The notes under the pieces were generated by a model, which was given only the letters and a program-made list of their open reading frames with translations, searched no databases and was not told the origin of the DNA. The position numbers were made by a program, and so were the translations under genes. From JAHKLT01 sp046197865 (lineage in GTDB: Archaea; Methanobacteriota; Methanobacteria; Methanobacteriales; Methanobacteriaceae), in contig NZ_CP166990.1 in assembly GCF_046197865.1 (NCBI RefSeq), positions 372,001 to 436,000 of the forward strand: a stretch of 64,000 nucleotides of DNA, in the 5' to 3' direction. Of the stretch, positions 44,925 through 53,289 are shown piece after piece. Each line of letters begins with the position of its first letter. The stretch's first letter is position 1.

Positions 44925-45992
44925 ATGAATATTTTTGGAAATGAAGAAGTGGAATCACAAACCAATAGAATTGTAAATAATAGCTTAGGTATTGATTTAG
45001 GAACATTAAATACAGTAATTGCTAAACCATCAGGTGATAAATTTGATTTATATCAAATTCCATCCGTTGTTGCAGTTAAAAAAGATGATCCTTCTGCAGT
45101 TTTAGCTGTTGGTGAAGAAGCTAAAAAAATGTTAGGAAGAACTCCTGAAGACATTGTTGCTGTAAGACCTTTAAAAAAAGGGGTTATTGAAAATGTTGCA
45201 CAAGCTCAAGCTTTACTTATTAAAGCTATGCAAATAGGGATTAAAGAAGGAGAAAGTGTTGGAAGAATTGTTATTGGTATTCCTGGAGATGCTTCTGAAG
45301 TAGAGAAAAATGCTGCTGAGGAAATTGGTAGAAAAGCTGGAGCAGAATATGTTCTTGTTATTAGTGAAGGATTAGCTGCAGCTATTGGTGCAGGACTTCC
45401 TATTGCTGAGCCTAATGGAACTATGGTTATTGATATTGGTGCAGGTTCAACTGATATTGTTATTATTTCTCTTGGTGGAATTAATGATATTGAAACAGTT
45501 AGATTTGGTGGAGACGATGTTGATGCACGTATTGTTGAAATAGTTGCAGATAAATATGATGTAGCTATTGGGATTCATGATGCAGAAGCTGCTAAAATGG
45601 AAGTTGGTATGATTCATTGTAGTGAAACTCTTGAAAATTTAAGTGTTGAAATTATTGGAAAATCAATGGAAACTAATCGTCCTAAAAAAGTTGTTATTGA
45701 CTCAATGTTAGTTGCTGATGCTGTAGAACCTGTTATGCAAGAAGTTATTTCTGGCTTAAATCTTATATTTGATAGATTATCTCCAGAATTAATGATGGGT
45801 GTTTATAATAATTCTGTAGCAGTTGGTGGAAGTTCAAGACTCCGTGGTTTAAAAGAAAGAATTATGGATGAAGTTTCAATTCCTATTTCTGTTTCTGATG
45901 ATCCTATGACTGTTGTAGCTAAAGGAACTGCTATTGTAGCTGCAGAACCTCTTGCTTTAGAGCCTGAAGTTCGCCTTAGAGCTATGAAATAA
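44925..45992 (+). CDS. mreB: Archaeal MreB-like actin homolog
   Basis: 355 residues of the MreB family: the phosphate-binding loops GIDLGTLNTVIA and VIDIGAGSTDIVI and the adenosine motif AVGGSSRLRG are present. Among archaea, MreB is found chiefly in pseudomurein-walled methanogens such as Methanobacteriales, where it is thought to guide cell shape and wall growth. The first 20 residues are an extra charged tail. It is followed by rnhB 21 bp downstream. Confidence 0.92.
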   Translation: MNIFGNEEVESQTNRIVNNSLGIDLGTLNTVIAKPSGDKFDLYQIPSVVAVKKDDPSAVLAVGEEAKKMLGRTPEDIVAVRPLKKGVIENVAQAQALLIKAMQIGIKEGESVGRIVIGIPGDASEVEKNAAEEIGRKAGAEYVLVISEGLAAAIGAGLPIAEPNGTMVIDIGAGSTDIVIISLGGINDIETVRFGGDDVDARIVEIVADKYDVAIGIHDAEAAKMEVGMIHCSETLENLSVEIIGKSMETNRPKKVVIDSMLVADAVEPVMQEVISGLNLIFDRLSPELMMGVYNNSVAVGGSSRLRGLKERIMDEVSIPISVSDDPMTVVAKGTAIVAAEPLALEPEVRLRAMK

Positions 45993-46013
45993 TATTTTCA
46001 TTTTTTGATTTTA

Positions 46014-46631
46014 ATGGAAATTTTAGGAATTGATGAAGCAGGCAGAGGTCCAGTACTAGGGCCATTAGTTGTTGCAGGTGTAGTTGTTCCTGAAGAAAAA
46101 AATGATATCTTAGAACGTATGGGTGTTAAAGATTCAAAAAGATTAACACCTAAACGACGTACTGTTCTTGCTCGTAAATTAAAAAACATGTTTGAATATG
46201 AAACTGTTTCTATTACTGCATTAGACATTGATAATTTACGAGAAAAAGGACATAATCTTAATGAAATAGAAAGAATGGCTATGGTTAAGGTTATAAAAAA
46301 ATTAAATTTTGATAAAGCTATTTTAGATGCAGTTGATATTAAACCTGAACGTTTTGAAAATGATATCAAAGAAGTTGTAGGAGATATAGATTTAATAGCT
46401 GAACATAAAGCTGATGATAATTATATTCAAGTTGCTGCTGCTTCAATTATTGCTAAATATGAAAGAGATAGTGCTATTGAAATAATCAATAAAGATTATA
46501 GAAAAATTGGTGGAATAGGTTCTGGTTATCCAAGTGATCCTACTACAAAAAAATTTTTAACTAATTTTACTTATGATGAAATGCCTGAATTTGTTAGAAA
46601 ATCTTGGGCAACAGTTCAAAAAATGAAATAA
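46014..46631 (+). CDS. rnhB: Ribonuclease HII
   Basis: 205 residues. The active-site DEAGRGPVLGPLVVAG contains the first Asp-Glu pair, and the later acidic residues appear in AILDAVDIKP and HKADDNY. RNase HII removes RNA from RNA-DNA hybrids and single ribonucleotides from DNA. An in-frame TTG at 46005 would add three residues; homologs begin at MEILGIDEAGRG, so I use the ATG at 46014. Confidence 0.95.
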   Translation: MEILGIDEAGRGPVLGPLVVAGVVVPEEKNDILERMGVKDSKRLTPKRRTVLARKLKNMFEYETVSITALDIDNLREKGHNLNEIERMAMVKVIKKLNFDKAILDAVDIKPERFENDIKEVVGDIDLIAEHKADDNYIQVAAASIIAKYERDSAIEIINKDYRKIGGIGSGYPSDPTTKKFLTNFTYDEMPEFVRKSWATVQKMK

Positions 46632-46795
46632 TTTATTTTTTGATTTACTTATTTATTTTTAACTTTAAATAAAAAATTATAATATTATTTATTTAATTAT
46701 ATTAATTTATTAAAATTATTTAATTCAAAAATTCAAATAAATATTATTAAATATAATGATTATTAAATAATTTCGTATATACTGAGGAAAAAATC

Positions 46796-47647
46796 ATGTT
46801 TGAATATTTTACAGAAATGATATGGAATGGGGCTGTCATGCCTCTAGTTGAAATTTTACAAAATGGGGGAATTATTACTTATATAATTCTTTTAATTGGT
46901 ATCTATGGTGTTATTATTTCAATTCAGAAAATATTTTATCTTAGAAGAATTAATAAAGTCGATGCTACTGAAATATTGGATATTGTCAATGTTTCAATGG
47001 AAAAAGGCGGAGCTATTGAAGCTTTAAAACAAATTAATTTTTTTAATAATCCTGTTTCCCAAATTATATCTGAAGCTTTAAAAATTGGATATAAAAATAA
47101 AACAGAAGTTGAAGAAAGTATGGAACAAATTTTTATCGTTGAATTAGGTAAGATGACTAAAAATTTAAATACTTTAAAGACTATCACTGAACTTGCTCCA
47201 TTTTTAGGTTTAATCGGTACTGTAATAGGAATATGGTTTACTTTTAAATCATTAGGTGTTAATCCAGATTCAGCAGCTATGGCTGAAGGTATCTATATTG
47301 CTCTTACAACTACTATTATGGGTTTAACTGTAGCTATTGTATTACTTCCTATGTATAATTATATCCAAAGTTTAATTGAAGAAGAAATGGATAAAATTGA
47401 ATTAGCTACTAAAATGACCACTTGGGGATATGCTATTGCAAAAGTTAAAATAGATTCTAATGTTGAATGTGCATTACAAGCTTTACAAGATGCTGAAGGT
47501 ATTGTAAATACTAGACAAATTTCTGATCCTTATGCAAATATTCAAGTTTCATTTAAACCAAGTATGTTAACTAAAAGTTTAAGCAATATTATTTTAGAAA
47601 AATGTAATATTAATTCAGAGATTATTGAAAGTAAACTTAAACATTAA
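46796..47647 (+). CDS. MotA/TolQ/ExbB-type proton channel subunit
   Basis: 283 residues. One membrane helix at about 25-45 and a hairpin of two helices at about 140-165 and 180-205, the latter with the family pattern TITELAPFLGLIGTVIGIWFTF and GIYIALTTTIMGLTVAI. Together with the ExbD-like protein encoded next, it should form a proton- or sodium-driven motor that moves an extracytoplasmic partner. No TonB, Tol or flagellar partner gene is in the window. GAGGA lies upstream of the ATG. Confidence 0.88.
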   Translation: MFEYFTEMIWNGAVMPLVEILQNGGIITYIILLIGIYGVIISIQKIFYLRRINKVDATEILDIVNVSMEKGGAIEALKQINFFNNPVSQIISEALKIGYKNKTEVEESMEQIFIVELGKMTKNLNTLKTITELAPFLGLIGTVIGIWFTFKSLGVNPDSAAMAEGIYIALTTTIMGLTVAIVLLPMYNYIQSLIEEEMDKIELATKMTTWGYAIAKVKIDSNVECALQALQDAEGIVNTRQISDPYANIQVSFKPSMLTKSLSNIILEKCNINSEIIESKLKH

Positions 47648-47656
47648 GGTGATACT

Positions 47657-48064
47657 GTGACAATTGATATTAGATCACATAAAAAAAAGGTTTTAGATCA
47701 AAAACCACAATTTAATCTTGTACCATTTATCGATATTTTATTTACTATATTGATATTTTTGGTATTAACAAGTAATTTTGGAGAAGTTACAACCGATATT
47801 ACTGATGTTGATGATTCATCTGCTACAGGAAAACCTAATGTAACTGATACTTCTGGTACTGCTGAATATTACTTAGTTCCTGTTCATAATTTACAAACTG
47901 TAATTGTGAATGGACAAGACATGTCGAGCTTGATTAGGGGAGGAGCCATAGGTGTTCACACGAAAGTTATTGATGAAGGAGAAGTAGCTACAAGCCCTGG
48001 TAAAATTGTTATAACAACGCCACCAGGAATGTCTCCAGAAACAGCAGTAAAAGCACCTAATTAG
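47657..48064 (+). CDS. ExbD/TolR-type motor subunit
   Basis: 135 residues, GTG start behind AAGGTGA. A short cytoplasmic N-terminus, one membrane helix (FNLVPFIDILFTILIFLVLTS, about 19-39; here D26 matches the ion-carrying aspartate D25 of ExbD), and a periplasm-facing domain of about 95 residues that is shorter and more variable than in bacteria. Nine bp behind the ExbB-like gene. Its energised partner is unknown. Confidence 0.85.
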   Translation: MTIDIRSHKKKVLDQKPQFNLVPFIDILFTILIFLVLTSNFGEVTTDITDVDDSSATGKPNVTDTSGTAEYYLVPVHNLQTVIVNGQDMSSLIRGGAIGVHTKVIDEGEVATSPGKIVITTPPGMSPETAVKAPN

Positions 48065-48082
48065 ATTTTAAGGAGAATTTAA

Positions 48083-48712
48083 ATGTATGTTGGAAGAATT
48101 TTATCAATAGGTATGAATAATACTGGAAAACCATTTGTTGCTTATAGAGTTTCAAGTAGATCTTTTCCAAATAGGCAAGCAAAGGTTTTTGACAAAAATA
48201 AAGCAGCCATTATTCCAAAAGAAGGGCATGAAAAAGATATTTTTGAAAATACATATATAACTTATAATTGTATAAAAATTGTAAAAGATATAGCTATTGT
48301 ATCTAATGGATCTCATACTGATGTAATTGCTGATAAAATTTATGTTGGTATGAATATTAAAGATGCAATTGCATATTCATTACTTACAATGGATTATGAG
48401 AAAGATGATTATAATACTCCTAGAATTGCAGGTGTTGTAACATCTACTAATAATAAAGATGATTATCAATGTTATATTGGAATAGCTACTAATAAAAAAA
48501 TATTAGTTGAAGAAGTTCCTTATGGAAAAGCTGCATATATTTCAACTTATGGTTCTGTAGTTCCTAATATTGTTGATTTTGAAGCAAATGATTCTGAAGA
48601 AGTTGCTTTATTTATTTTCGATGGGGGAAAATTCGCTGATTTTGATAAACCAGTTACTTCTGCAGGAGCTTTATTTGATGGTGAATGGACTATTAAAGCA
48701 GTAAATCCTTAG
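48083..48712 (+). CDS. purO: Archaeal IMP cyclohydrolase (PurO)
   Basis: 209 residues matching PurO, the archaeal enzyme that closes FAICAR to IMP in place of bacterial PurH. Family segments are YVGRILSIGMNNTGKPFVAYRVSSRSFPNR-type N-terminus (in part), NGSHTDVIADKI and TPRIAGV. AAGGAGA precedes the ATG. cofE starts 7 bp after its stop. Confidence 0.93.
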   Translation: MYVGRILSIGMNNTGKPFVAYRVSSRSFPNRQAKVFDKNKAAIIPKEGHEKDIFENTYITYNCIKIVKDIAIVSNGSHTDVIADKIYVGMNIKDAIAYSLLTMDYEKDDYNTPRIAGVVTSTNNKDDYQCYIGIATNKKILVEEVPYGKAAYISTYGSVVPNIVDFEANDSEEVALFIFDGGKFADFDKPVTSAGALFDGEWTIKAVNP

Positions 48713-48719
48713 TGATAAT

Positions 48720-49484
48720 ATGGTTTTAGAATTATATGGTCTCAAATCAATTCCTTTAGTAAATAAAGGTGATGATATTTCTGTATTAATTAAACAATCA
48801 TTAAAAAAGGAAAATTTATCTTTAGATCATGGAGATATACTTTTAATAGCTGAAACTTTAGTTTCTAAAGCTGAAGGAAATATTATACATATTGGTGATA
48901 TTATTCCTTCAGAAGAATCAGCTATTATTGCAAAAAAATCTAATAAAGATTCTAAACTTGTTGAAGCTATTATTCAAGAAGCTAGGGAAGTTGTTGAAGT
49001 TGGAGAAAACTTTATTATAACTGAAACTAAACATGGTTTTGTGTGTGCAAATTCTGGAATAGATGAATCTAATGTTGAAGAAGGTTTAGCTACTCCTATG
49101 CCTGAAGATGCTGATAATTCTGCAAATATTATACGTGAACAATTAGAAAAAGACTTTAGTACTGAAATTGGAGTCATTGTTACTGATACTCAAGGAAGAG
49201 CTTTTAGAAATGGTGCTATTGGTGTTGCTATTGGTTGTTCAGGTATAGATCCTTTATGGAATAGAGCAGGTGAAAAGGATTTATATGATAGGGAACTTAA
49301 AACAACTGAAATAGCTGTTGCTGATGAACTTGCATCTGCTGCTTCTCTTTTAATGGGTCAAGCTGATGAAGGAATACCTATTGTTCTTGTTAAAGGTTTT
49401 AAAAACTTTGATTATTTAAGAAATACTGATTCTAATATTGGTCCTATATTAAGAGATAAACAATTTGATGTTTTTAGAAAATAA
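48720..49484 (+). CDS. cofE: Coenzyme F420-0:L-glutamate ligase (CofE)
   Basis: 254 residues. CofE adds glutamates to F420-0 with GTP. The typical KHGFVCANSGIDESNV, VIVTDTQGRAFRNGAIGVAIGCSG (in part) and ADELASAASLLMGQ stretches are present. The neighbour cofD performs the preceding step, so these two form a functional pair separated by 15 bp. Confidence 0.94.
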   Translation: MVLELYGLKSIPLVNKGDDISVLIKQSLKKENLSLDHGDILLIAETLVSKAEGNIIHIGDIIPSEESAIIAKKSNKDSKLVEAIIQEAREVVEVGENFIITETKHGFVCANSGIDESNVEEGLATPMPEDADNSANIIREQLEKDFSTEIGVIVTDTQGRAFRNGAIGVAIGCSGIDPLWNRAGEKDLYDRELKTTEIAVADELASAASLLMGQADEGIPIVLVKGFKNFDYLRNTDSNIGPILRDKQFDVFRK

Positions 49485-49499
49485 TTTTTTTGTGTTTTT

Positions 49500-50414
49500 A
49501 TGATTACTGTTTTATCTGGTGGAACTGGAACTCCAAAGTTTTTACAAGGGCTTAAAAGTGTTTATGATTCTTCTAAAATTAATATTATTGTAAATACTTT
49601 AGAAAATAACTATTTCTCAGGAGTTTATGTAGCTCCAGATATTGATACTGTTTTATATACTATGTCAAACATGATAAATGATGAGACTTGGTATGGAGTA
49701 AATGGTGATACTTTCATAACTAATGAAAGACTTAATGAATTAGGTACTCCAGAGCTTCTTAAAATAGGTGATATTGATAGAGCTACTAAAATACAGAAGA
49801 CACTCTTAATGGAAAATCATACTTTAGAAGAAGCTGTAAATATCCAAAAATCTCAAATGAAAATAAAATCTTCTATTATTCCTATGAGTAATAATGCTTC
49901 AAATGTTAAAATTTTAACTGATATTGGGGAATTGGATTTTCATGAATTTCTAATTGAAAAAAAAGGCGAACCTAATGTTTATGGACTTCATTTTGATGAA
50001 GTAGAACCATCTAATAATTTAATTTCATCAATTGAAGAATCTGACGGCATTATTATTGGTCCTTCAAATCCTATCAGTTCTATTTTACCAATTATTTCAA
50101 TTAAAGGGGTTAAAAAAGCATTAAAAAATAGCTATGTTATAGCTATTTCACCATTTATTGGTAAAGAAGTATTTTCTGGACCTGCTGCTAAGTTTATGAA
50201 TGCATTAGGATATGAATCATCTTCCATTGGTGTTGGTGAAATTTATAAAGATTTTTTAGATGTTTTATATATTGATAATAAAGATCAAAATATTAAAAAA
50301 GATTTAGAAAAAATCATTAATGAAGTAAATGTTTCTAATATTTATTTTAAAAATTTTAATGATAAAGAGAATTTAGCTAAAGAGATTCTAAACAAAATAT
50401 TTAATAAGTATTAA
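49500..50414 (+). CDS. cofD: 2-phospho-L-lactate transferase (CofD)
   Basis: 304 residues. CofD joins lactyl phosphate (or the related activated precursor) to FO to give F420-0. The N-terminal ITVLSGGTGTPKFLQGL, DIDTVLYTMS and the later GPSNPISSILPI are family signatures. No strong ribosome binding site, consistent with coupling to cofE. Confidence 0.93.
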   Translation: MITVLSGGTGTPKFLQGLKSVYDSSKINIIVNTLENNYFSGVYVAPDIDTVLYTMSNMINDETWYGVNGDTFITNERLNELGTPELLKIGDIDRATKIQKTLLMENHTLEEAVNIQKSQMKIKSSIIPMSNNASNVKILTDIGELDFHEFLIEKKGEPNVYGLHFDEVEPSNNLISSIEESDGIIIGPSNPISSILPIISIKGVKKALKNSYVIAISPFIGKEVFSGPAAKFMNALGYESSSIGVGEIYKDFLDVLYIDNKDQNIKKDLEKIINEVNVSNIYFKNFNDKENLAKEILNKIFNKY

Positions 50415-50471
50415 AATAAATTAAAAATATTAAAAGTATACATTAGCTGATTATTTTTTTGGTGGCTTAAA

Positions 50472-51233
50472 ATGATACAAATGACATTGATACAAATTGA
50501 TAATTATGGACCTTGGACTGTTACTCCAAGACCAAGAAATGAGTCTGACCTTCAGATTTTACAAGCTGAGTTATTTGCTGATTTGCAAAGACAAATAGCT
50601 ATGAAAAAAGGTTTAGTATTTTATACAAGATTTGATAATTTATTAGCTATTACTAATGGCTTAAATGAAGAAGATCATTTAAGAATTCAAAGATCTATTA
50701 GAAATAGATATCCTATAACTATTAGTATGGGTGTTGGAGCAGCAAAAACTCCACATGAAGCTCAAAAATTAGCTACTTTGGCTTTACAAACAAAAGGTGG
50801 AGCTCAATCTTCAGAACGTGAAGAAATTTTAGCTGTTGATTCTTTAGTTGAAGATGAAAAAGATTTTGTTCAAGTTGCTCATATTGATATAAATAGCTGT
50901 ACTGAAAGATTAACAGATATTGAATCAGCTTTTGATACAAATTTCATGGTAAATAAAGCACAACACTATTTAATGACAAAATTAATTAAAAAAGGGTCTT
51001 TAATCTTTTTCATTGGTGGAGATAATTTCATGGCACCATGTAATGGATTATCTGAAGAAGATATCGAAGTTATTTTAAAAGAAATTGACGATGAAATTGG
51101 AATTGCATTAAAAGCAGGAATTGGCCGTGGAACAAATGCAGAAGATGCTGCATATATGGCTGATATTGGTTTAGAAGAAATCAGAGACTGTAATAATTCC
51201 AAATGGACTCATGTTATTGAAAAAGAGTATTAG
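50472..51233 (+). CDS. GTP cyclohydrolase III
   Basis: 253 residues. The archaeal enzyme (ArfA/Gch3) hydrolyses GTP to FAPy, the entry to riboflavin and F420 deazaflavin synthesis. It looks like a doubled GGDEF/cyclase-like fold; MTLIQIDNYGPWTVTPRPRNE at the start and FIGGDNFMAPCNGLS are diagnostic. GGTGG lies 6 nt before the ATG at 50472. Its position after cofD groups three F420-pathway genes. Confidence 0.93.
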   Translation: MIQMTLIQIDNYGPWTVTPRPRNESDLQILQAELFADLQRQIAMKKGLVFYTRFDNLLAITNGLNEEDHLRIQRSIRNRYPITISMGVGAAKTPHEAQKLATLALQTKGGAQSSEREEILAVDSLVEDEKDFVQVAHIDINSCTERLTDIESAFDTNFMVNKAQHYLMTKLIKKGSLIFFIGGDNFMAPCNGLSEEDIEVILKEIDDEIGIALKAGIGRGTNAEDAAYMADIGLEEIRDCNNSKWTHVIEKEY

Positions 51234-51235
51234 CT

Positions 51236-51955
51236 ATGAAATTAGTAGCTCCAATGGCAGGAATTACCGATTCTAATTTTTTAATTAAACTAATTCCCTT
51301 CGGATTTAATGCTGTTTCACTTGGGGGATATAATCTCGATGAAGCTACTTTAAATGCTGCTACTAATGTGTTATCTAGAGGTAGGAAAGAATTTATAATT
51401 CCTTTAGATAATATTTATTCTCATATTTCTTCTGAAGTTTTTAAACTTAAAAATTTTAATAATAATATGACTGTTTTTGCTAATTTAAGGTCTTCTAATC
51501 CTGAAGATATTGTTAAAATAAGTAAAATTCCTGATTTGGATGTAGTTGAAATCAATTGTCACTGTAGACAAGAAGAATTTTTAGCTATTGGATGTGGTCA
51601 GGAAATGCTTTTAAGAGATGATTTATTAGATTTTATTTCTTATGTAGTTGATAATGCATCATCTAAAGTTTCTGTTAAAATCAGAGCTAATGTCTCTGGT
51701 GTTGATACATTGAATATATCTAAAAAAATTGCTTCTACTGGTATAAATTACTTACATATTGATGCTATGAAACCTGGATTTAATGATTTTGATTTTGATT
51801 TACTCAATGAGATTGTAAAAAATGTTGATGTTAATATCATTGGAAATAATTCTATAAATAATTCTAATCAAGTTTCAAAAATCTTAAAAACCGGAGTTAA
51901 TGGTTTTTCTATTGGAAGAGCTGTAATTAATGGTTCCTTAGATTTTGAAATTTAA
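51236..51955 (+). CDS. TIM-barrel protein related to tRNA-dihydrouridine synthases/DHOD
   Basis: 239 residues. MKLVAPMAGITDSNFLIKLIPFGFNAVSLGGY resembles the N-terminus of Dus/NifR3 flavoproteins, as do VVEINCHCRQEEFLAIGCGQEML and VKIRANVSG. It is shorter than Dus enzymes and lacks their C-terminal helical tRNA-binding domain. Similar methanogen proteins (MJ0144-type) have no proven function that I recall. Two bp behind GTP cyclohydrolase III, so part of the same operon; a flavin-related role would be inference. Confidence 0.6.
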   Translation: MKLVAPMAGITDSNFLIKLIPFGFNAVSLGGYNLDEATLNAATNVLSRGRKEFIIPLDNIYSHISSEVFKLKNFNNNMTVFANLRSSNPEDIVKISKIPDLDVVEINCHCRQEEFLAIGCGQEMLLRDDLLDFISYVVDNASSKVSVKIRANVSGVDTLNISKKIASTGINYLHIDAMKPGFNDFDFDLLNEIVKNVDVNIIGNNSINNSNQVSKILKTGVNGFSIGRAVINGSLDFEI

Positions 51956-52007
51956 TTTTTTATTCTTTTTTTAATGTTTTTTGATAATACTATATTTTTT
52001 ATAGAGT

Positions 52008-52023
52008 TTTAGGTGAACCTAAA
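52008..52023. promoter_or_regulatory. TTTAGGTGAACCTAAA palindrome upstream of the peroxiredoxin gene
   Basis: Perfect 7-bp arms around a 2-bp centre (a 6-bp stem with a TGAA loop as RNA). It lies about 90 bp upstream of the likely TATA box of the peroxiredoxin gene and 53 bp after the preceding gene. A similar site lies in the mvh leader. Could also be the terminator of the upstream operon. Confidence 0.4.
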
Positions 52024-52129
52024 TCATTTCATTTACTTTTTATTTTATTTTATGAACATTATTTAAAAAAATTTATTTAAAAATAGATGATTTCTAAAAA
52101 AATCAATAATTATTTATATATTGAAAAAC

Positions 52130-52146
52130 AATTATTATATATAATT
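52130..52146 (+). promoter_or_regulatory. Leader inverted repeat of the peroxiredoxin gene
   Basis: AATTAT (52130-52135) and ATAATT (52141-52146) with a 5-nt loop, behind the TATA element TATTTATATA at 52111-52120, so near the expected transcription start. Small and AT-only. Confidence 0.25.
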
Positions 52147-52162
52147 AAATGGATGTGAAATA

Positions 52163-52819
52163 ATGGATAGAAATAATATGCCTCTTTTAGGAGATAATTT
52201 CCCTGAAATGGAAGTACAAACTACTAAAGGTATGTATAATCTTCCTGGTGATTTTAAAGGTCAATGGTTTATTTTATTTAGCCATCCTGCTGATTTTACA
52301 CCAGTATGTACTACAGAATTTGTTGCTTTTCAAAAAAGATATGATGCTTTTAGAAAAATGAATTGTGAACTTATTGGTTTAAGCGTTGACCAAGTTTTCT
52401 CACATATTAAATGGGAAGAATGGATTAATGAAAATCTTGATACAGAAATAGAATTTCCTATAATAGCTGATACAGGAAAAATTGCAAATACATTAGGTAT
52501 TATCCATCCTTCAAAAGGAACAAATACTGTTAGAGCAGTTTTTGTAGTAGATCCTGAAGGTGTTTTAAGGACAATGTTATATTATCCTCAAGAACTTGGA
52601 AGAAATATGGATGAAATTTTAAGAATTGTTGAAGGTCTTCAAATTTCTGATGATAATAATGTAGCTATGCCTGCTAATTGGCCTAAAAATGAATTAATGG
52701 GTGATGAAGTTTTAGTTCCACAAGAACCTAATGTAAATAAAATTAAAGAAAGACGGGAAAAAGGAGAAAAAGAAGGACTTAAATGCTATGATTGGTGGCT
52801 CTGTCATAAAAAACTTTAG
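52163..52819 (+). CDS. Peroxiredoxin (archaeal Prx6-type)
   Basis: 218 residues. The peroxidatic cysteine is C49 in DFTPVCTTEF, with two C-terminal cysteines, C208 and C214 (CYDWWLC), as in the 2-Cys archaeal peroxiredoxins of the Prx6 group (C50, C207 and C213 in Aeropyrum). It reduces peroxides with thiol donors and protects the oxygen-sensitive enzymes of this anaerobe. Appears monocistronic, with its own TATA box and an upstream palindrome. Confidence 0.94.
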   Translation: MDRNNMPLLGDNFPEMEVQTTKGMYNLPGDFKGQWFILFSHPADFTPVCTTEFVAFQKRYDAFRKMNCELIGLSVDQVFSHIKWEEWINENLDTEIEFPIIADTGKIANTLGIIHPSKGTNTVRAVFVVDPEGVLRTMLYYPQELGRNMDEILRIVEGLQISDDNNVAMPANWPKNELMGDEVLVPQEPNVNKIKERREKGEKEGLKCYDWWLCHKKL

Positions 52820-53280
52820 ATATGGGATAAGGTTATCTGTTTATTGTATGTGATTAGAACATTATCTTATGAAATTAGTTTTGTCATAAAAAACTTTAAT
52901 TTTTCTTTTTTTCTTTTTTATAACAATTTATTATATGATTATAATTTTTACTTACATTATTCAAAACTTTTATATAATGCATAAGATACAATTTTAATTA
53001 AGAATATATTATTATATGATATATTTTACAGGTAAGTCCCTTAGAAGTCGGCATTCGTATGCAAGTGTCCGTTATAATGGCTTTTAAGCTCTGGATTTTT
53101 AATATTTTTTTTATTATTTAATTTTATATACATATATAGTAAAAATTTAAATTTTTATTAATATTTCACTTATTTTTTTATGAAATAGCTATTTTTAAAA
53201 ATTAAATCAATAATGTTATTAATACCAAAATCTAAATTTATTAATAACTTAATTTATCAATATTATTTCTTAATTAAAAG
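52820..53280. other. 461-bp region between the peroxiredoxin gene and atwA
   Basis: No protein gene. It holds T-rich sequence behind the peroxiredoxin gene, a strong TTTATATA element at about 52970-52980, a second TATA near 53005-53014, the structured GC-rich element at 53031-53098, and an apparent atwA TATA box at about 53122-53138. Confidence 0.7.
53031..53100 (+). ncRNA. Candidate structured small RNA, unknown family
   Basis: About 64 nt with roughly 45% G+C inside a region that is otherwise nearly all A and T. 53040-53050 pairs with 53078-53088 (11 pairs, three of them G-U), and 53034-53039 pairs with 53093-53098 (six pairs, one G-U), leaving a 4-nt CTCT bulge at 53089-53092. A GCAT-tcgt-ATGC mini-hairpin (53051-53062) sits in the apical part, leaving 53063-53077 single-stranded. 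A TATA element near 53009 is spaced for a start at GG 53031-53032, and T-runs follow. No C/D box, and no convincing H/ACA architecture or tRNA fold. Confidence 0.55.
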
Positions 53281-53289
53281 GTGAATAAA

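Noticed and set aside
53031..53100. tRNA, C/D-box or H/ACA RNA at the GC-rich island
   Set aside because: No T-loop or acceptor pattern, no RTGATGA or CTGA boxes, and no ACA at the correct distance behind a two-part stem with a pocket.
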